A DNA stretch of 64,000 nucleotides from Enhydrobacter sp. (GTDB lineage Bacteria > Pseudomonadota > Alphaproteobacteria > Reyranellales > Reyranellaceae), in assembly GCA_026126105.1 (NCBI GenBank), contig JAHCJV010000003.1:62001-126000 (forward strand), given 5' to 3'. Below, piece after piece: positions 1 through 6,380 of the stretch (its first letter is position 1; every line of letters begins with the position of its first letter). The translations under genes and the position numbers were made by a program. The notes below the pieces were generated by a model. It did not search any database. It was not told the DNA's origin and saw nothing but the letters and a program-made list of their open reading frames with translations.

Positions 1-1
1 T

Positions 2-238
2 GTGCACTCACTGGCCCACGGCCTGGGGCTGGACATTCACGAACGCCCCACTTTTGGCCGTGACGCCAGCGGCAAAGACATCCTCAAGCGCGGCGCAGTG
101 GTGACCATCGAACCGGGCTTGTATTACCCGGAGCGCGGCCTGGGCATGCGCCTGGAGAACGCGGTCTACATGCGACCGGACGGCGCGCCGGAAGTGCTGG
201 CCCCCTACCCGCTAGATCTGGTCATCCCATTGAAGTAG
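2..238 (+). CDS. M24 metallopeptidase (Xaa-Pro aminopeptidase type), C-terminal part
   Basis: Only the last 78 residues are inside the window; the gene enters from the left edge, so the GTG at base 2 is not a real start. The fragment carries the end of the pita-bread fold of M24 peptidases: an HGLGLDIHE metal/substrate segment, then TIEPGLYY and RLENAVYM, which supply the two glutamate metal ligands. This layout fits aminopeptidase P/prolidase-like enzymes that remove an N-terminal residue before proline. The exact subfamily cannot be fixed without the N-terminal half. It ends just before a strong bidirectional terminator. Confidence 0.85.
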   Translation: MHSLAHGLGLDIHERPTFGRDASGKDILKRGAVVTIEPGLYYPERGLGMRLENAVYMRPDGAPEVLAPYPLDLVIPLK

Positions 239-242
239 CAAC

Positions 243-277
243 AAAAAAGCCCGCCTGAGAAATCAGCGGGCTTTTTT
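243..277. terminator. Bidirectional rho-independent terminator
   Basis: Perfect inverted repeat: AAAAAAGCCCGC at 243-254 pairs with GCGGGCTTTTTT at 266-277 around an 11-base loop. It has an A-run on the left and a T-run on the right, so it can end both the plus-strand peptidase gene and the minus-strand PH-domain gene that converge here. Confidence 0.9.
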
Positions 278-293
278 GACGGCTCAGGCAAAC

Positions 294-668
294 TTACTTT
301 TTGGTCACAAAATGGGCAAGCGTCTTTTGCAGGCCGACGATATTAATGCCCTTTTTGAGTTCTTTTTGAATAGGCTTGTCCATGCCTTTGATCCAGATCT
401 TCAACTCCGCATCCATATCAAAAGTGCCAGCGCTCTCCGTAGAAAAGTGCGTAATGGATGAGTAGGGAATGGTGTGATACTCTGCTTTGCGTCCGGTTAA
501 CCCTTGCTTATCGATCAGCAAGAGCCGCCGGTCTGTGAAAATAAAGATGTCTCGAATAACTCGAAAACCGATCTGAACTTCTTCATCGTCAAGCAAAATA
601 GGGCCGAATTGATTCTTGACCTCTTCGGCACTGACTTCGGAAGCCAGGCCCAACAGTTTCCCCAACAT
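294..668 (-). CDS. Bacterial PH-domain (bPH) protein
   Basis: The start is the ATG at 668, preceded by GGAGGAAC (RBS) and giving MLGKLLGLASEV; longer readings have no RBS. The 124-residue product matches the usual length of single-domain bacterial pleckstrin-homology proteins. It has the typical alternating strands, including IRDIFIFTDRRLLLID and a C-terminal helix. The cellular role of this family is largely unknown; no catalytic residues are seen. A possible -10 element (TATAAT on the minus strand, 696-701) lies about 28 bases upstream of the start. The gene diverges from the rpmG-led operon. Confidence 0.75.
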   Translation of the reverse strand: MLGKLLGLASEVSAEEVKNQFGPILLDDEEVQIGFRVIRDIFIFTDRRLLLIDKQGLTGRKAEYHTIPYSSITHFSTESAGTFDMDAELKIWIKGMDKPIQKELKKGINIVGLQKTLAHFVTKK

Positions 669-749
669 AGTTCCTCCAATGGCAAGAATGGGTGAATTAT
701 AGCGGCAACCCTTGACCGCGCTCTCCGGTGGTCTTTTTTTACTTCTCAC

Positions 750-778
750 TTGACAAAGACAAAAGCCGGCAGTATAGT
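750..778 (+). promoter_or_regulatory. Sigma-70 type promoter of the rpmG/COG0523 operon
   Basis: TTGACA at 750-755 and TATAGT at 773-778 are separated by exactly 17 bases, a near-consensus housekeeping promoter. The predicted transcription start, near 785, falls inside the dyad at 782-810, an arrangement that suits repression. Confidence 0.8.
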
Positions 779-781
779 CTT

Positions 782-810
782 TTCTTATTGAAACTTATTT
801 TCAATAAGAA
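782..810. promoter_or_regulatory. Perfect 12-5-12 inverted repeat, probable Zur/Fur-family operator
   Basis: The arm TTCTTATTGAAA (782-793) is repeated perfectly inverted as TTTCAATAAGAA (799-810) around CTTAT. The core TTGAAA-N5-TTTCAA resembles the AT-rich dyads bound by Fur-family repressors, including Zur. It overlaps the predicted start of transcription and ends 8 bases before the rpmG start codon. Assignment to Zur rather than another Fur-family protein is inferred from the zinc-related genes downstream. Confidence 0.7.
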
Positions 811-818
811 GGACGCAC

Positions 819-983
819 ATGGCAAAGAAAAAAGGCATCCGTACGCCCATCGTACTCAAAAGCGTGGAGGACACTCATGTCTACCACACACAGAAAAACC
901 GCCGGAACAACCCGGGGCGGCTGGAGTTGCGCAAGTACAACCCCCAATTGCGCAAACACACCCTCTACCGGGAGGAGCGCTGA
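819..983 (+). CDS. rpmG: 50S ribosomal protein L33, cysteine-free (zinc-independent) form
   Basis: A 54-residue ORF starting at the ATG at 819, 6 bases after GAAGGA. It carries L33 hallmarks: [17 protein letters not shown] and a KHTLYREER tail. Zinc-binding L33 has two CxxC pairs; here the corresponding positions are SVEDTH and NPQLRKH, so no cysteine remains and no zinc can be held. Such C-minus paralogues are known to replace zinc-binding ribosomal proteins when zinc is scarce. It is the first gene behind the operator and promoter, and its stop is followed one base later by the next start codon. Confidence 0.9.
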   Translation: MAKKKGIRTPIVLKSVEDTHVYHTQKNRRNNPGRLELRKYNPQLRKHTLYREER

Positions 984-984
984 C

Positions 985-2169
985 ATGCCGCGCAAACTGC
1001 CTGTCACGGTGCTCTCCGGTTTTCTGGGTGCCGGCAAGACCAGTCTGCTCAATCATGTGCTGCGCAACCGGGAAGACATGCGAGTGGCAGTCATCGTCAA
1101 CGACATGGGGGCCATTAATGTAGACGAGCGACTGATCCGCGAAGGCGGATCTTCACTAAGCCACACCCAGGAAAAACTGGTGGCGATGAGCAATGGATGC
1201 ATTTGCTGCACTCTGCGGGAAGACCTGTTGGTGGAGGTCACGCAGCTAGCCCAAGCGGGACAGTTTGACTATCTGCTGATCGAATCCTCCGGCATCTCTG
1301 AACCGCTGCCAGTCGCAGAAACTTTCACCTTTCCCTATGATGAACAGGGCAATACTTTATCCACCCTGGCCCAACTGGATACGATGGCCACGGTTCTGGA
1401 TGCGGCCACAATGCTCAAAGAACTGGGCAGCCTGGATGACTTGAACCAGCGTGGTATGGCTGTCTCCGCCGAGGACGAACGCACCATCGCCCATCTGCTT
1501 ACTGACCAGATCGAATTCGCTGACGTATTGGTGCTGAACAAGATTGACCTGTGCACCACAGAGGAACTGGGTCAGGTGGAAGCCCTGCTGCGACGACTGA
1601 ACCCCGAAGCCCGAATAGTACACTGCCAGCACGGGCAGCTGCCGCCCAAAGAGATCCTGGGCACGCGTCTTTTCGACTTTGAGCGCGCCGCCGGCTTTGC
1701 CGAGTGGATGCAACCCGGGCACGTACCGGAGACGGAAGAATACGGCATCAGTAGCTTTGTGTACCAGGCCCGCCGCCCCTTCCACCCGCAGCGCCTGCAC
1801 CAGTTATTGACCGGCAGTGGGACACTCAAAGGCGTGTTGCGCTCCAAAGGACTGCTTTGGCTGGCGACGCAAAATGACCTGCCCTTCAACTGGTCGTTGG
1901 CCGGTGGCCGGGCCTATATGCAACCGGCTGGTCTGTGGTGGAGTGCGGTGGACCCCAGCCAAATCCCGGCAGAACACAGGTCGGCCATTGAAGAAGTATC
2001 GCAGGAGCCTTATGGCGACCGCCGCCAGGAACTGGTCTTCATTGGCAACGATATGGACGAGCATTTACTGCGGCGCAGGCTGGATGAAGCGCTGCTGCAG
2101 CCAAATGAATTGGAAGGCGGCCTGAAATTATGGCGCAGCCTGCAAGACCCATTCCAGATCGAAGACTGA
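985..2169 (+). CDS. COG0523 family GTPase (ZigA/ZNG1/CobW-like metallochaperone)
   Basis: A 394-residue G3E-family GTPase. The ATG at 985 is chosen because it follows GGAGGAGC and sits just after the rpmG stop; a reading from 877 would overlap rpmG out of frame. Motifs: Walker A GFLGAGKT (12-19), the zinc-binding CICC (72-75), [12 protein letters not shown] (185-188), then a CobW C-terminal domain with [13 protein letters not shown] and [13 protein letters not shown]. That C-terminal signature is typical of the zinc-responsive ZigA/YciC subgroup rather than cobalamin CobW. The likely role is GTP-driven delivery of scarce Zn(II) to client enzymes in the cytoplasm. Confidence 0.9.
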   Translation: MPRKLPVTVLSGFLGAGKTSLLNHVLRNREDMRVAVIVNDMGAINVDERLIREGGSSLSHTQEKLVAMSNGCICCTLREDLLVEVTQLAQAGQFDYLLIESSGISEPLPVAETFTFPYDEQGNTLSTLAQLDTMATVLDAATMLKELGSLDDLNQRGMAVSAEDERTIAHLLTDQIEFADVLVLNKIDLCTTEELGQVEALLRRLNPEARIVHCQHGQLPPKEILGTRLFDFERAAGFAEWMQPGHVPETEEYGISSFVYQARRPFHPQRLHQLLTGSGTLKGVLRSKGLLWLATQNDLPFNWSLAGGRAYMQPAGLWWSAVDPSQIPAEHRSAIEEVSQEPYGDRRQELVFIGNDMDEHLLRRRLDEALLQPNELEGGLKLWRSLQDPFQIED

Positions 2170-2170
2170 T

Positions 2171-2383
2171 ATGCCGCTCTACTCCTTCACCTGCACTGAG
2201 TGCTTCATTGAGCTCGAGGAACTGCGCTCGATAAGCGAGGCGGATGCGCCTCTGGCCTGTCCGGTGTGCGCGGGAAAATGTGAACGCGGCTTCAGCCTGC
2301 CCAGGTTGGGCAATACCAAATCCAGCGGCGACACCTCTACCAAGCCAGTCCGGCGTCACCCCTTGGCCTGCCGCTGCTGCTAA
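2171..2383 (+). CDS. Small FmdB-like zinc-ribbon protein with extra C-terminal cysteines
   Basis: 70 residues starting MPLYSFTC, the usual FmdB-type opening (MPLYEYxC). It has CTEC and CPVC pairs forming a predicted zinc ribbon, then an SLPRLG segment where FmdB proteins have a similar short loop. It ends in a cysteine-dense RHPLACRCC tail that ordinary FmdB proteins do not usually have. It lies 1 base after the first COG0523 gene and 10 bases before the second, so it is almost certainly co-transcribed. Function is unknown; a metal-donor, metal-acceptor or sensor role is inferred only from context. Confidence 0.75.
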   Translation: MPLYSFTCTECFIELEELRSISEADAPLACPVCAGKCERGFSLPRLGNTKSSGDTSTKPVRRHPLACRCC

Positions 2384-2393
2384 GGAATCATTT

Positions 2394-3485
2394 ATGACCA
2401 TCCCCTCCCCAATTCCCATCACCCTCCTCAGCGGATACCTCGGCTCTGGCAAGACCACGCTGCTCAATCACATTCTGCACGCCCAGCACGGCAAGCGCGT
2501 GGCGGTGCTGGTGAACGACTTCGGCAGCATCAATATTGACAGCGAACTGGTGGTCGGTGTTCAGGGAGAACGCACCATCAGTCTCTCCAACGGCTGCATC
2601 TGCTGCACGATCAGCGGTGATTTACTGAAGGCCCTGCTGGAACTTCTGAGCAGCCAGCACAGACCCGAATACATCGTGGTGGAGGCCAGCGGTGTCTCTG
2701 ACCCGGCCGCGGTGGCCACCACTTTCATGCTGCCAGATCTGAACAATCTGGTGTATCTAGACAGCATTATCGCCATATTGGACGCTGAGCAGTTCCCGAC
2801 GCTGCAAGGAGCCGGCGAGATCCTGGCGATGGACCAGGTCAGCGTGGCCGATTTCGTGCTGATCAATAAAGTAGACCTGGTCGCTGAAGACCGTCTGCAC
2901 GAACTGCGCGACTGGGTGCGCAGCCTGGTGCCCAATGCGCGCATTCTGGAAACAAATTTTGCACAAGCTCCATTGGAATTACTGCTGGGGGCGGGGCGCT
3001 TTGACCCAGACCAGCTGGACGCACGCACCGCGCATGATGTGCATGTACACCAGCCAGAGCCGCCGGCCCACAAGCGGCGGCACAGCTTTATTATGGCGCC
3101 GCGTGAACACCACAGTCACTCAGACCACAGCCTGGTGTTCACCACCTGGTCTTTTACGACAGACCAGCCCCTTGCCATAAAAAATTTCCGCCGCTTTTTG
3201 GATGAGTTGCCCATATCGATCTATCGAGCCAAAGGGTTCGTCTGGCTGAAAGAAGCCTCCCAACGGAAAGCCACCCTGCAGGTGGCCGGCACCCGCATCC
3301 GCCTGGTGCTGGGCGAAGATTGGGGGGAGCAAACACCCTCCACCCGCATCGTCTTCATCGGCCAGAAGTCCTTCAATGCCGAACAGCTGGAGAGAGGCTT
3401 GCTCGACTGTACTGACTCTGAGCAGGATCAGTTGCCGATCACCAATCTGCTCGAGTGGATGCGCAGAAGCGTTTCCAAGGAATAG
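2394..3485 (+). CDS. Second COG0523 family GTPase with His-rich segment
   Basis: 363 residues. The ATG at 2394 is chosen because it begins just before the P-loop domain and follows AAGGA. Motifs: GYLGSGKT (14-21), CICC (68-71), EASGVSDP and NKVD (158-161). A histidine-rich stretch at about 214-245 (HDVHVH, HKRRH, EHHSHSDH) lies before the C-terminal domain. His-rich linkers in COG0523 proteins are known metal-binding regions. It differs clearly from the upstream copy and is not a recent duplicate. Probably a second Zn metallochaperone or zinc store; an unrelated metal cannot be excluded. Confidence 0.88.
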   Translation: MTIPSPIPITLLSGYLGSGKTTLLNHILHAQHGKRVAVLVNDFGSINIDSELVVGVQGERTISLSNGCICCTISGDLLKALLELLSSQHRPEYIVVEASGVSDPAAVATTFMLPDLNNLVYLDSIIAILDAEQFPTLQGAGEILAMDQVSVADFVLINKVDLVAEDRLHELRDWVRSLVPNARILETNFAQAPLELLLGAGRFDPDQLDARTAHDVHVHQPEPPAHKRRHSFIMAPREHHSHSDHSLVFTTWSFTTDQPLAIKNFRRFLDELPISIYRAKGFVWLKEASQRKATLQVAGTRIRLVLGEDWGEQTPSTRIVFIGQKSFNAEQLERGLLDCTDSEQDQLPITNLLEWMRRSVSKE

Positions 3486-3490
3486 ATAGC

Positions 3491-3503
3491 TATAATCTCC
3501 CCA
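3491..3503 (+). promoter_or_regulatory. Probable leaderless promoter of tsaD
   Basis: TATAAT at 3491-3496 is followed by six bases (CTCCCC) and then the tsaD ATG at 3503. The start codon therefore lies where transcription should begin, and there is no Shine-Dalgarno at a workable distance (nearest AAGGAA is about 21 bases away). This is the usual layout of a leaderless transcript. No clear -35 element is visible. Confidence 0.55.
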
Positions 3504-4576
3504 TGGCGCGCCGCAAAAAGCTGGGCCCAGCCCGCATCCTGGGCATCGAAACCTCCTGCGACGAGACCGCTGCGGCGGTGGTGGAGAATGGCCGCTTGGC
3601 GCTCTCCAACGTCGTCGCCTCCCAAGCCGAAATGCACGCCAAATATGGCGGCGTGTTTCCCGAAGTGGCCTCGCGCCAGCACATCAAAGTCATCGACACC
3701 GTGGTGGAAGAAGCCCTGGCCCAGGCACACCTGGAGCTGGGTGATGTGGACGCCATTGCGGTGACCCGCGGCCCCGGCCTGCCCGGCTCGCTATTAGTGG
3801 GTCTGAACATGGCCAAGGGACTGGCGCTGGGTTCCGGTCTGCCGCTGTACGGCATCAACCACCTGGAAGGGCATTTGTATTCAGCCTGGGTGCAGTTGGG
3901 TGAAGCGGCCACCGGGGATCCCGGCCCGCAGTTCCCGCTCCTCGCCCTGATCGTCTCCGGCGGGCACACCGAGCTGGTATTGATGAAGGATCATTTGCAC
4001 TACCAACGCCTGGGCGGCACGCTGGACGACGCCGCCGGCGAAGCCTTCGACAAGGTGGCGCGGCTGATCGGCCTGGGCTACCCCGGCGGCCCGGCCATCC
4101 AGCAGGCGGCAGAGGGCGGCGACCCGGCGGCCTTCAAGCTGGCGCGAGCCTGGCTGCCGGACAGTTGGGACTTCTCGTTCAGCGGACTGAAGACCAATGT
4201 GCTACACGTGGTACGTGAGCTAACTGCCGGGCAGGACCTGCAGATTGGCGAGGCGCGCCTGCCGCAGGCCCGGCAGGCTGCCGACCTGGCGGCCAGCTTC
4301 CAGCAGGCGGTGGTGGATGTGCTGGTCGGCAAGACCCTGCGGGCCGCCAACGAATTTGGGGCAGCCGAGATCCTGGTGGCCGGTGGGGTCAGCGCAAACG
4401 CCGTCCTGCGGGCGGCCTTTACCGCCGAGAGCCCGCTGCCAGTGCACTTCCCCCCCATGCCGCTTTGTACAGACAACGCGGCCATGATCGCCGCAGCCGG
4501 CTACTTCCGCCACGCGCTGACGGGCGCGGCGGACAGCCTGGACATGGATATTGAGCCGGGCTGGGGCTTAGGTTGA
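3503..4576 (+). CDS. tsaD: tRNA N6-adenosine threonylcarbamoyltransferase TsaD
   Basis: 357 residues, normal for the family. TsaD with TsaB/TsaE transfers threonylcarbamoyl to A37 of ANN-decoding tRNAs. Seen: the N-terminal ILGIETSCDET ATPase motif, VFPEVASRQH, the metal-binding NHLEGHLYSAW, IVSGGHTELV, GEAFDKVARLIGLGYPGGP and the C-terminal VAGGVSANAVLR plus CTDNAAMIAAAGY. The ATG at 3503 is chosen because it opens directly on the domain and follows the TATAAT. The HLEGHLYSAW form is Chloroflexota/Firmicutes-like and unlike alphaproteobacterial TsaD. A degenerate copy of its last ~35 codons occurs about 0.6 kb downstream. Confidence 0.95.
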   Translation: MARRKKLGPARILGIETSCDETAAAVVENGRLALSNVVASQAEMHAKYGGVFPEVASRQHIKVIDTVVEEALAQAHLELGDVDAIAVTRGPGLPGSLLVGLNMAKGLALGSGLPLYGINHLEGHLYSAWVQLGEAATGDPGPQFPLLALIVSGGHTELVLMKDHLHYQRLGGTLDDAAGEAFDKVARLIGLGYPGGPAIQQAAEGGDPAAFKLARAWLPDSWDFSFSGLKTNVLHVVRELTAGQDLQIGEARLPQARQAADLAASFQQAVVDVLVGKTLRAANEFGAAEILVAGGVSANAVLRAAFTAESPLPVHFPPMPLCTDNAAMIAAAGYFRHALTGAADSLDMDIEPGWGLG

Positions 4577-4585
4577 GGAAAAGCT

Positions 4586-5047
4586 ATGACAGACTTGATC
4601 ACTGCTCTAGGAACACTCGTTTCAGGAATTGCGTTGATTTTGCTTATACGGCAGAACCGCATAGCTCAAGAAGCTTCGAATTCTCAAAATGTACTTTCGT
4701 TGATTAATTTCCTGTTATCAGAGGAAAATCGCCAAGCTCGCACCCATGTGTGGAAGAATCTAAAGAACAAAGATTACAAGAAATGGAACCAAAAGGATAT
4801 TGAGCAAGCAGACAGGGTTTGCGCAAGCTACACATCGGCTGCAACACTAATCAAGCGAAGTTATGCTTCGAAAGAGTTTTTTCTGGATGAGTGGGGTACT
4901 AGCATTACTTCAGCGTTTGAAATATTGCGTCCACACCTGCGAGAAAGGCAAAAGACGGCTGGTGCTCGTTACTGGAGTGCTTTTGAATGGCTTTACAACG
5001 AAGTTGTTAGCTACGAAAGCAAGCTTAAAATAAAGCAAACTAGATAA
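4586..5047 (+). CDS. Small membrane-anchored protein of unknown function (DUF4760-like)
   Basis: 153 residues behind a good RBS (GAGGAAAAGCT). One N-terminal transmembrane helix (about residues 5-23, LITALGTLVSGIALILLIRQ), then a charged helical cytoplasmic part with the segment NRQARTHVWKNLKNKDYKKW. The layout resembles DUF4760-type proteins, but the assignment is weak. The gene is strikingly A+T-rich compared with its neighbours. It sits exactly between intact tsaD and a degenerate tsaD 3' end, and is followed by a tandem TAGATAAC pair (5041-5056). These signs point to recent acquisition. Confidence 0.6.
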   Translation: MTDLITALGTLVSGIALILLIRQNRIAQEASNSQNVLSLINFLLSEENRQARTHVWKNLKNKDYKKWNQKDIEQADRVCASYTSAATLIKRSYASKEFFLDEWGTSITSAFEILRPHLRERQKTAGARYWSAFEWLYNEVVSYESKLKIKQTR

Positions 5048-5062
5048 CTAGATAACTAAATT

Positions 5063-5188
5063 CCCGCGGCCTGCCCACTTCCCGATCATGCCGCTATGAT
5101 CGCCGCGGCGGACTACTTTCGGGACGCGCTAACGGGCGCGGCGGACAGCCTGGACATGGATATCGAGCCGGGCTGGGGGTTGGCTTAG
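5063..5188 (+). pseudogene. Degenerate duplicate of the tsaD 3' end
   Basis: From 5096 to 5188 the sequence aligns without gaps to 4484-4576 of tsaD (constant offset 612), with roughly 13 differences in 93 bases. It encodes MIAAADYFRDALTGAADSLD and ends GWGLA-stop, against GWGLG-stop in the intact gene. Weaker similarity reaches back to about 5063 (CPLPDHAAM versus MPLCTDNAAM). Most differences are synonymous or conservative, so it was once a functional tsaD tail rather than a fresh copy. It has no start and is a remnant. Its stop overlaps the end of crcB on the other strand. Confidence 0.85.
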
Positions 5189-5565
5189 CCCAGCAAGGCA
5201 TCAGCCAAAAGTCGCCCGGCCCAGACAGCTAGCAAACCCAGCCCGACATTGGCTAGCACATTGCCCGCCGCAGCCCAAAGGCCATGCACTTCTGCATGGC
5301 TGAAAGTTTCGTAGCCAAAGGCGGAGAAGGTGGTAAAGCCGCCGATCAGCCCAGGGATGAGGAAGTGGCGCTGGGTGCTGCCCAAGAGCCCGTGGCGCTC
5401 GATGAGGCGGCTGAGGAAGCCAATCAGAAGACAGCCCAGGGTATTGACGAAGAGAGTGCCGAGGGGGAATTGATGCGCATCGGAAAGCGCCGCCAGCCAG
5501 AGGCCGCTGGCATAGCGCAGCACTGTGCCGAGAAAACCACCCAAGCCGACCAGCAGAAATTCCAT
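5185..5565 (-). CDS. crcB: Fluoride channel CrcB/Fluc
   Basis: 126 residues with four predicted transmembrane helices. Fluc motifs: GGFLGTVLRY near the N-terminus, GTLFVNTLGCLLIGF in helix 2 (the conserved asparagine) and GFTTFSAFGYE in helix 3 (the phenylalanine box and sodium-site TTFS). Fluc proteins are dual-topology dimers exporting fluoride. The ATG at 5565 follows AAGGAGT, which is itself part of a hairpin controlled by the fluoride riboswitch just upstream. This is independent support for the function. Confidence 0.95.
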   Translation of the reverse strand: MEFLLVGLGGFLGTVLRYASGLWLAALSDAHQFPLGTLFVNTLGCLLIGFLSRLIERHGLLGSTQRHFLIPGLIGGFTTFSAFGYETFSHAEVHGLWAAAGNVLANVGLGLLAVWAGRLLADALLG

Positions 5566-5569
5566 AGGA

Positions 5570-5626
5570 GACTCCTTTGCTAGTAGGAGTCATCAGCCTG
5601 AGGCGGTTATGGCGAACTCCATCGCC
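5570..5626 (-). promoter_or_regulatory. Fluoride (crcB-motif) riboswitch with RBS-masking hairpin
   Basis: Read on the minus strand the leader contains the conserved fluoride aptamer pieces GGCGATGGAGTTCGCC, ATAACCGCC, GGCTGATGACTCCTAC. The 3' part then pairs GACTCCT (minus strand, 5591-5585) with AGGAGTC (5576-5570), the latter containing the crcB Shine-Dalgarno. Fluoride binding should hold the first strand in the aptamer pseudoknot and free the RBS, so control looks translational. The match to known crcB riboswitches is very close in sequence and position. Confidence 0.9.
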
Positions 5627-5639
5627 GTGATAGTGAGAT

Positions 5640-5951
5640 TATATATCGCGAAGTGACTTAAACCAAAACCACACCCGGCAGTCCTGTGCTGCTTCGCAGC
5701 ACTTAGAGAAACGTTACTCAGCGTAGCCGAGTAACGTTTTCTCCAACAAGGTCTTTAAACCCAAAATCGCCTCTGGCTGGCTGGTCAGAGACGATTTTGG
5801 TGTGAGGAGGAGATCTCATCAATAGTCGTATAGTAGCGCGGCAAGGTAAATAAAGTCTAAATGCAGGGTTAGGGGTGGATTAATGGCAGGGTGGGTTCTA
5901 AAGCCGCACTCTAGTTGATTTGAAACGTAATGAGGATCCTTCGGCTGCGCC
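5640..5951. other. Gene-free junction region with three hairpins
   Basis: No convincing gene. It holds three inverted repeats in a row: 5686-5702 (7-bp stem, loop TTC); 5706-5743 (GAGAAACGTTACTC against GAGTAACGTTTTCTC, one bulge); and 5761-5800 (CCAAAATCG-C-CTCTG against CAGAG-A-CGATTTTGG, with CTGG three times in the loop). None has a clear T-run. From about 5820 on no structure is evident until the palindromic repeat at 5936. Base composition and gene style change across this stretch. Confidence 0.7.
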
Positions 5952-5958
5952 TCAGGAT
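5936..5958. repeat. Short palindromic dispersed-type repeat
   Basis: ATCCT-TC-GGC-TGC-GCC-TC-AGGAT is an interrupted palindrome of the kind found scattered in many intergenic regions (read the other way, TCATCCTGAGGC..). It supplies the last codons and stop (TCA TCC TGA) of the thioesterase gene on the minus strand. Only one copy is visible in the window, so dispersion is inferred from its form. Confidence 0.55.
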
Positions 5959-6380
5959 GACAATCTGTCCCCCGTCCGCGCGAATACCGCGGAGGCGTGC
6001 ACGATGCGCTCGTCTGCGACCTTGAGGTAGCAGTTGGCGAAGGCGAGCCGGCCGCCGACCTTGTGTACGTCGACATGGGCCTCGACCCAGTCGCCGATCC
6101 TGGCCGAACCGGCGAAATCCGTCTTCACGCTGGCGGTCGTCAGCATCGGCGACGGCGTCTGGCTGCGCGTGGTGCGGTAGCCCAGCGCGATGTCGCACAT
6201 CGTCATCAGGATGCCGCCATGGGCCACGCCGCGCCCGTTGGCATGCTTGGGCTGGATGCGCAGGCCGACGACGAATGTGCCGTCGCCGTTCTCGCGATAG
6301 AAGAACGGCCCGTTGTGCTCGAGGAACGGGCTGGTGCGGAACAGCGGCACGAAGCCCTCGGGAGGGTCGCCGGCGCTCAT
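5952..6380 (-). CDS. PaaI-type hotdog thioesterase
   Basis: 142 residues. The ATG at 6380 is chosen because it overlaps the aroE stop as ATGA, indicating translational coupling; a longer reading would run into aroE. The hotdog fold is shown by NGRGVAHGGILMTMCDIALG (the HGG motif with the catalytic-loop Asp region) and later strands TASVKTDFAGSARIGDWVEAHV. Such proteins hydrolyse acyl-CoA thioesters; the substrate is unknown. The last residues (RLSS) and stop come from a palindromic repeat at the edge of the alphaproteobacterial DNA, so the natural C-terminus may have been altered slightly. Confidence 0.85.
   Translation of the reverse strand: MSAGDPPEGFVPLFRTSPFLEHNGPFFYRENGDGTFVVGLRIQPKHANGRGVAHGGILMTMCDIALGYRTTRSQTPSPMLTTASVKTDFAGSARIGDWVEAHVDVHKVGGRLAFANCYLKVADERIVHASAVFARTGDRLSS

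Noticed and set aside
877..984. Longer N-terminus for the first COG0523 protein
   Set aside because: It runs out of frame through rpmG, has no RBS and adds residues before a normal family start.
5041..5056. Tandem TAGATAAC pair as an integration target duplication
   Set aside because: Both copies lie on the same side of the AT-rich gene and no matching copy is seen before it, so it does not bracket an insertion.
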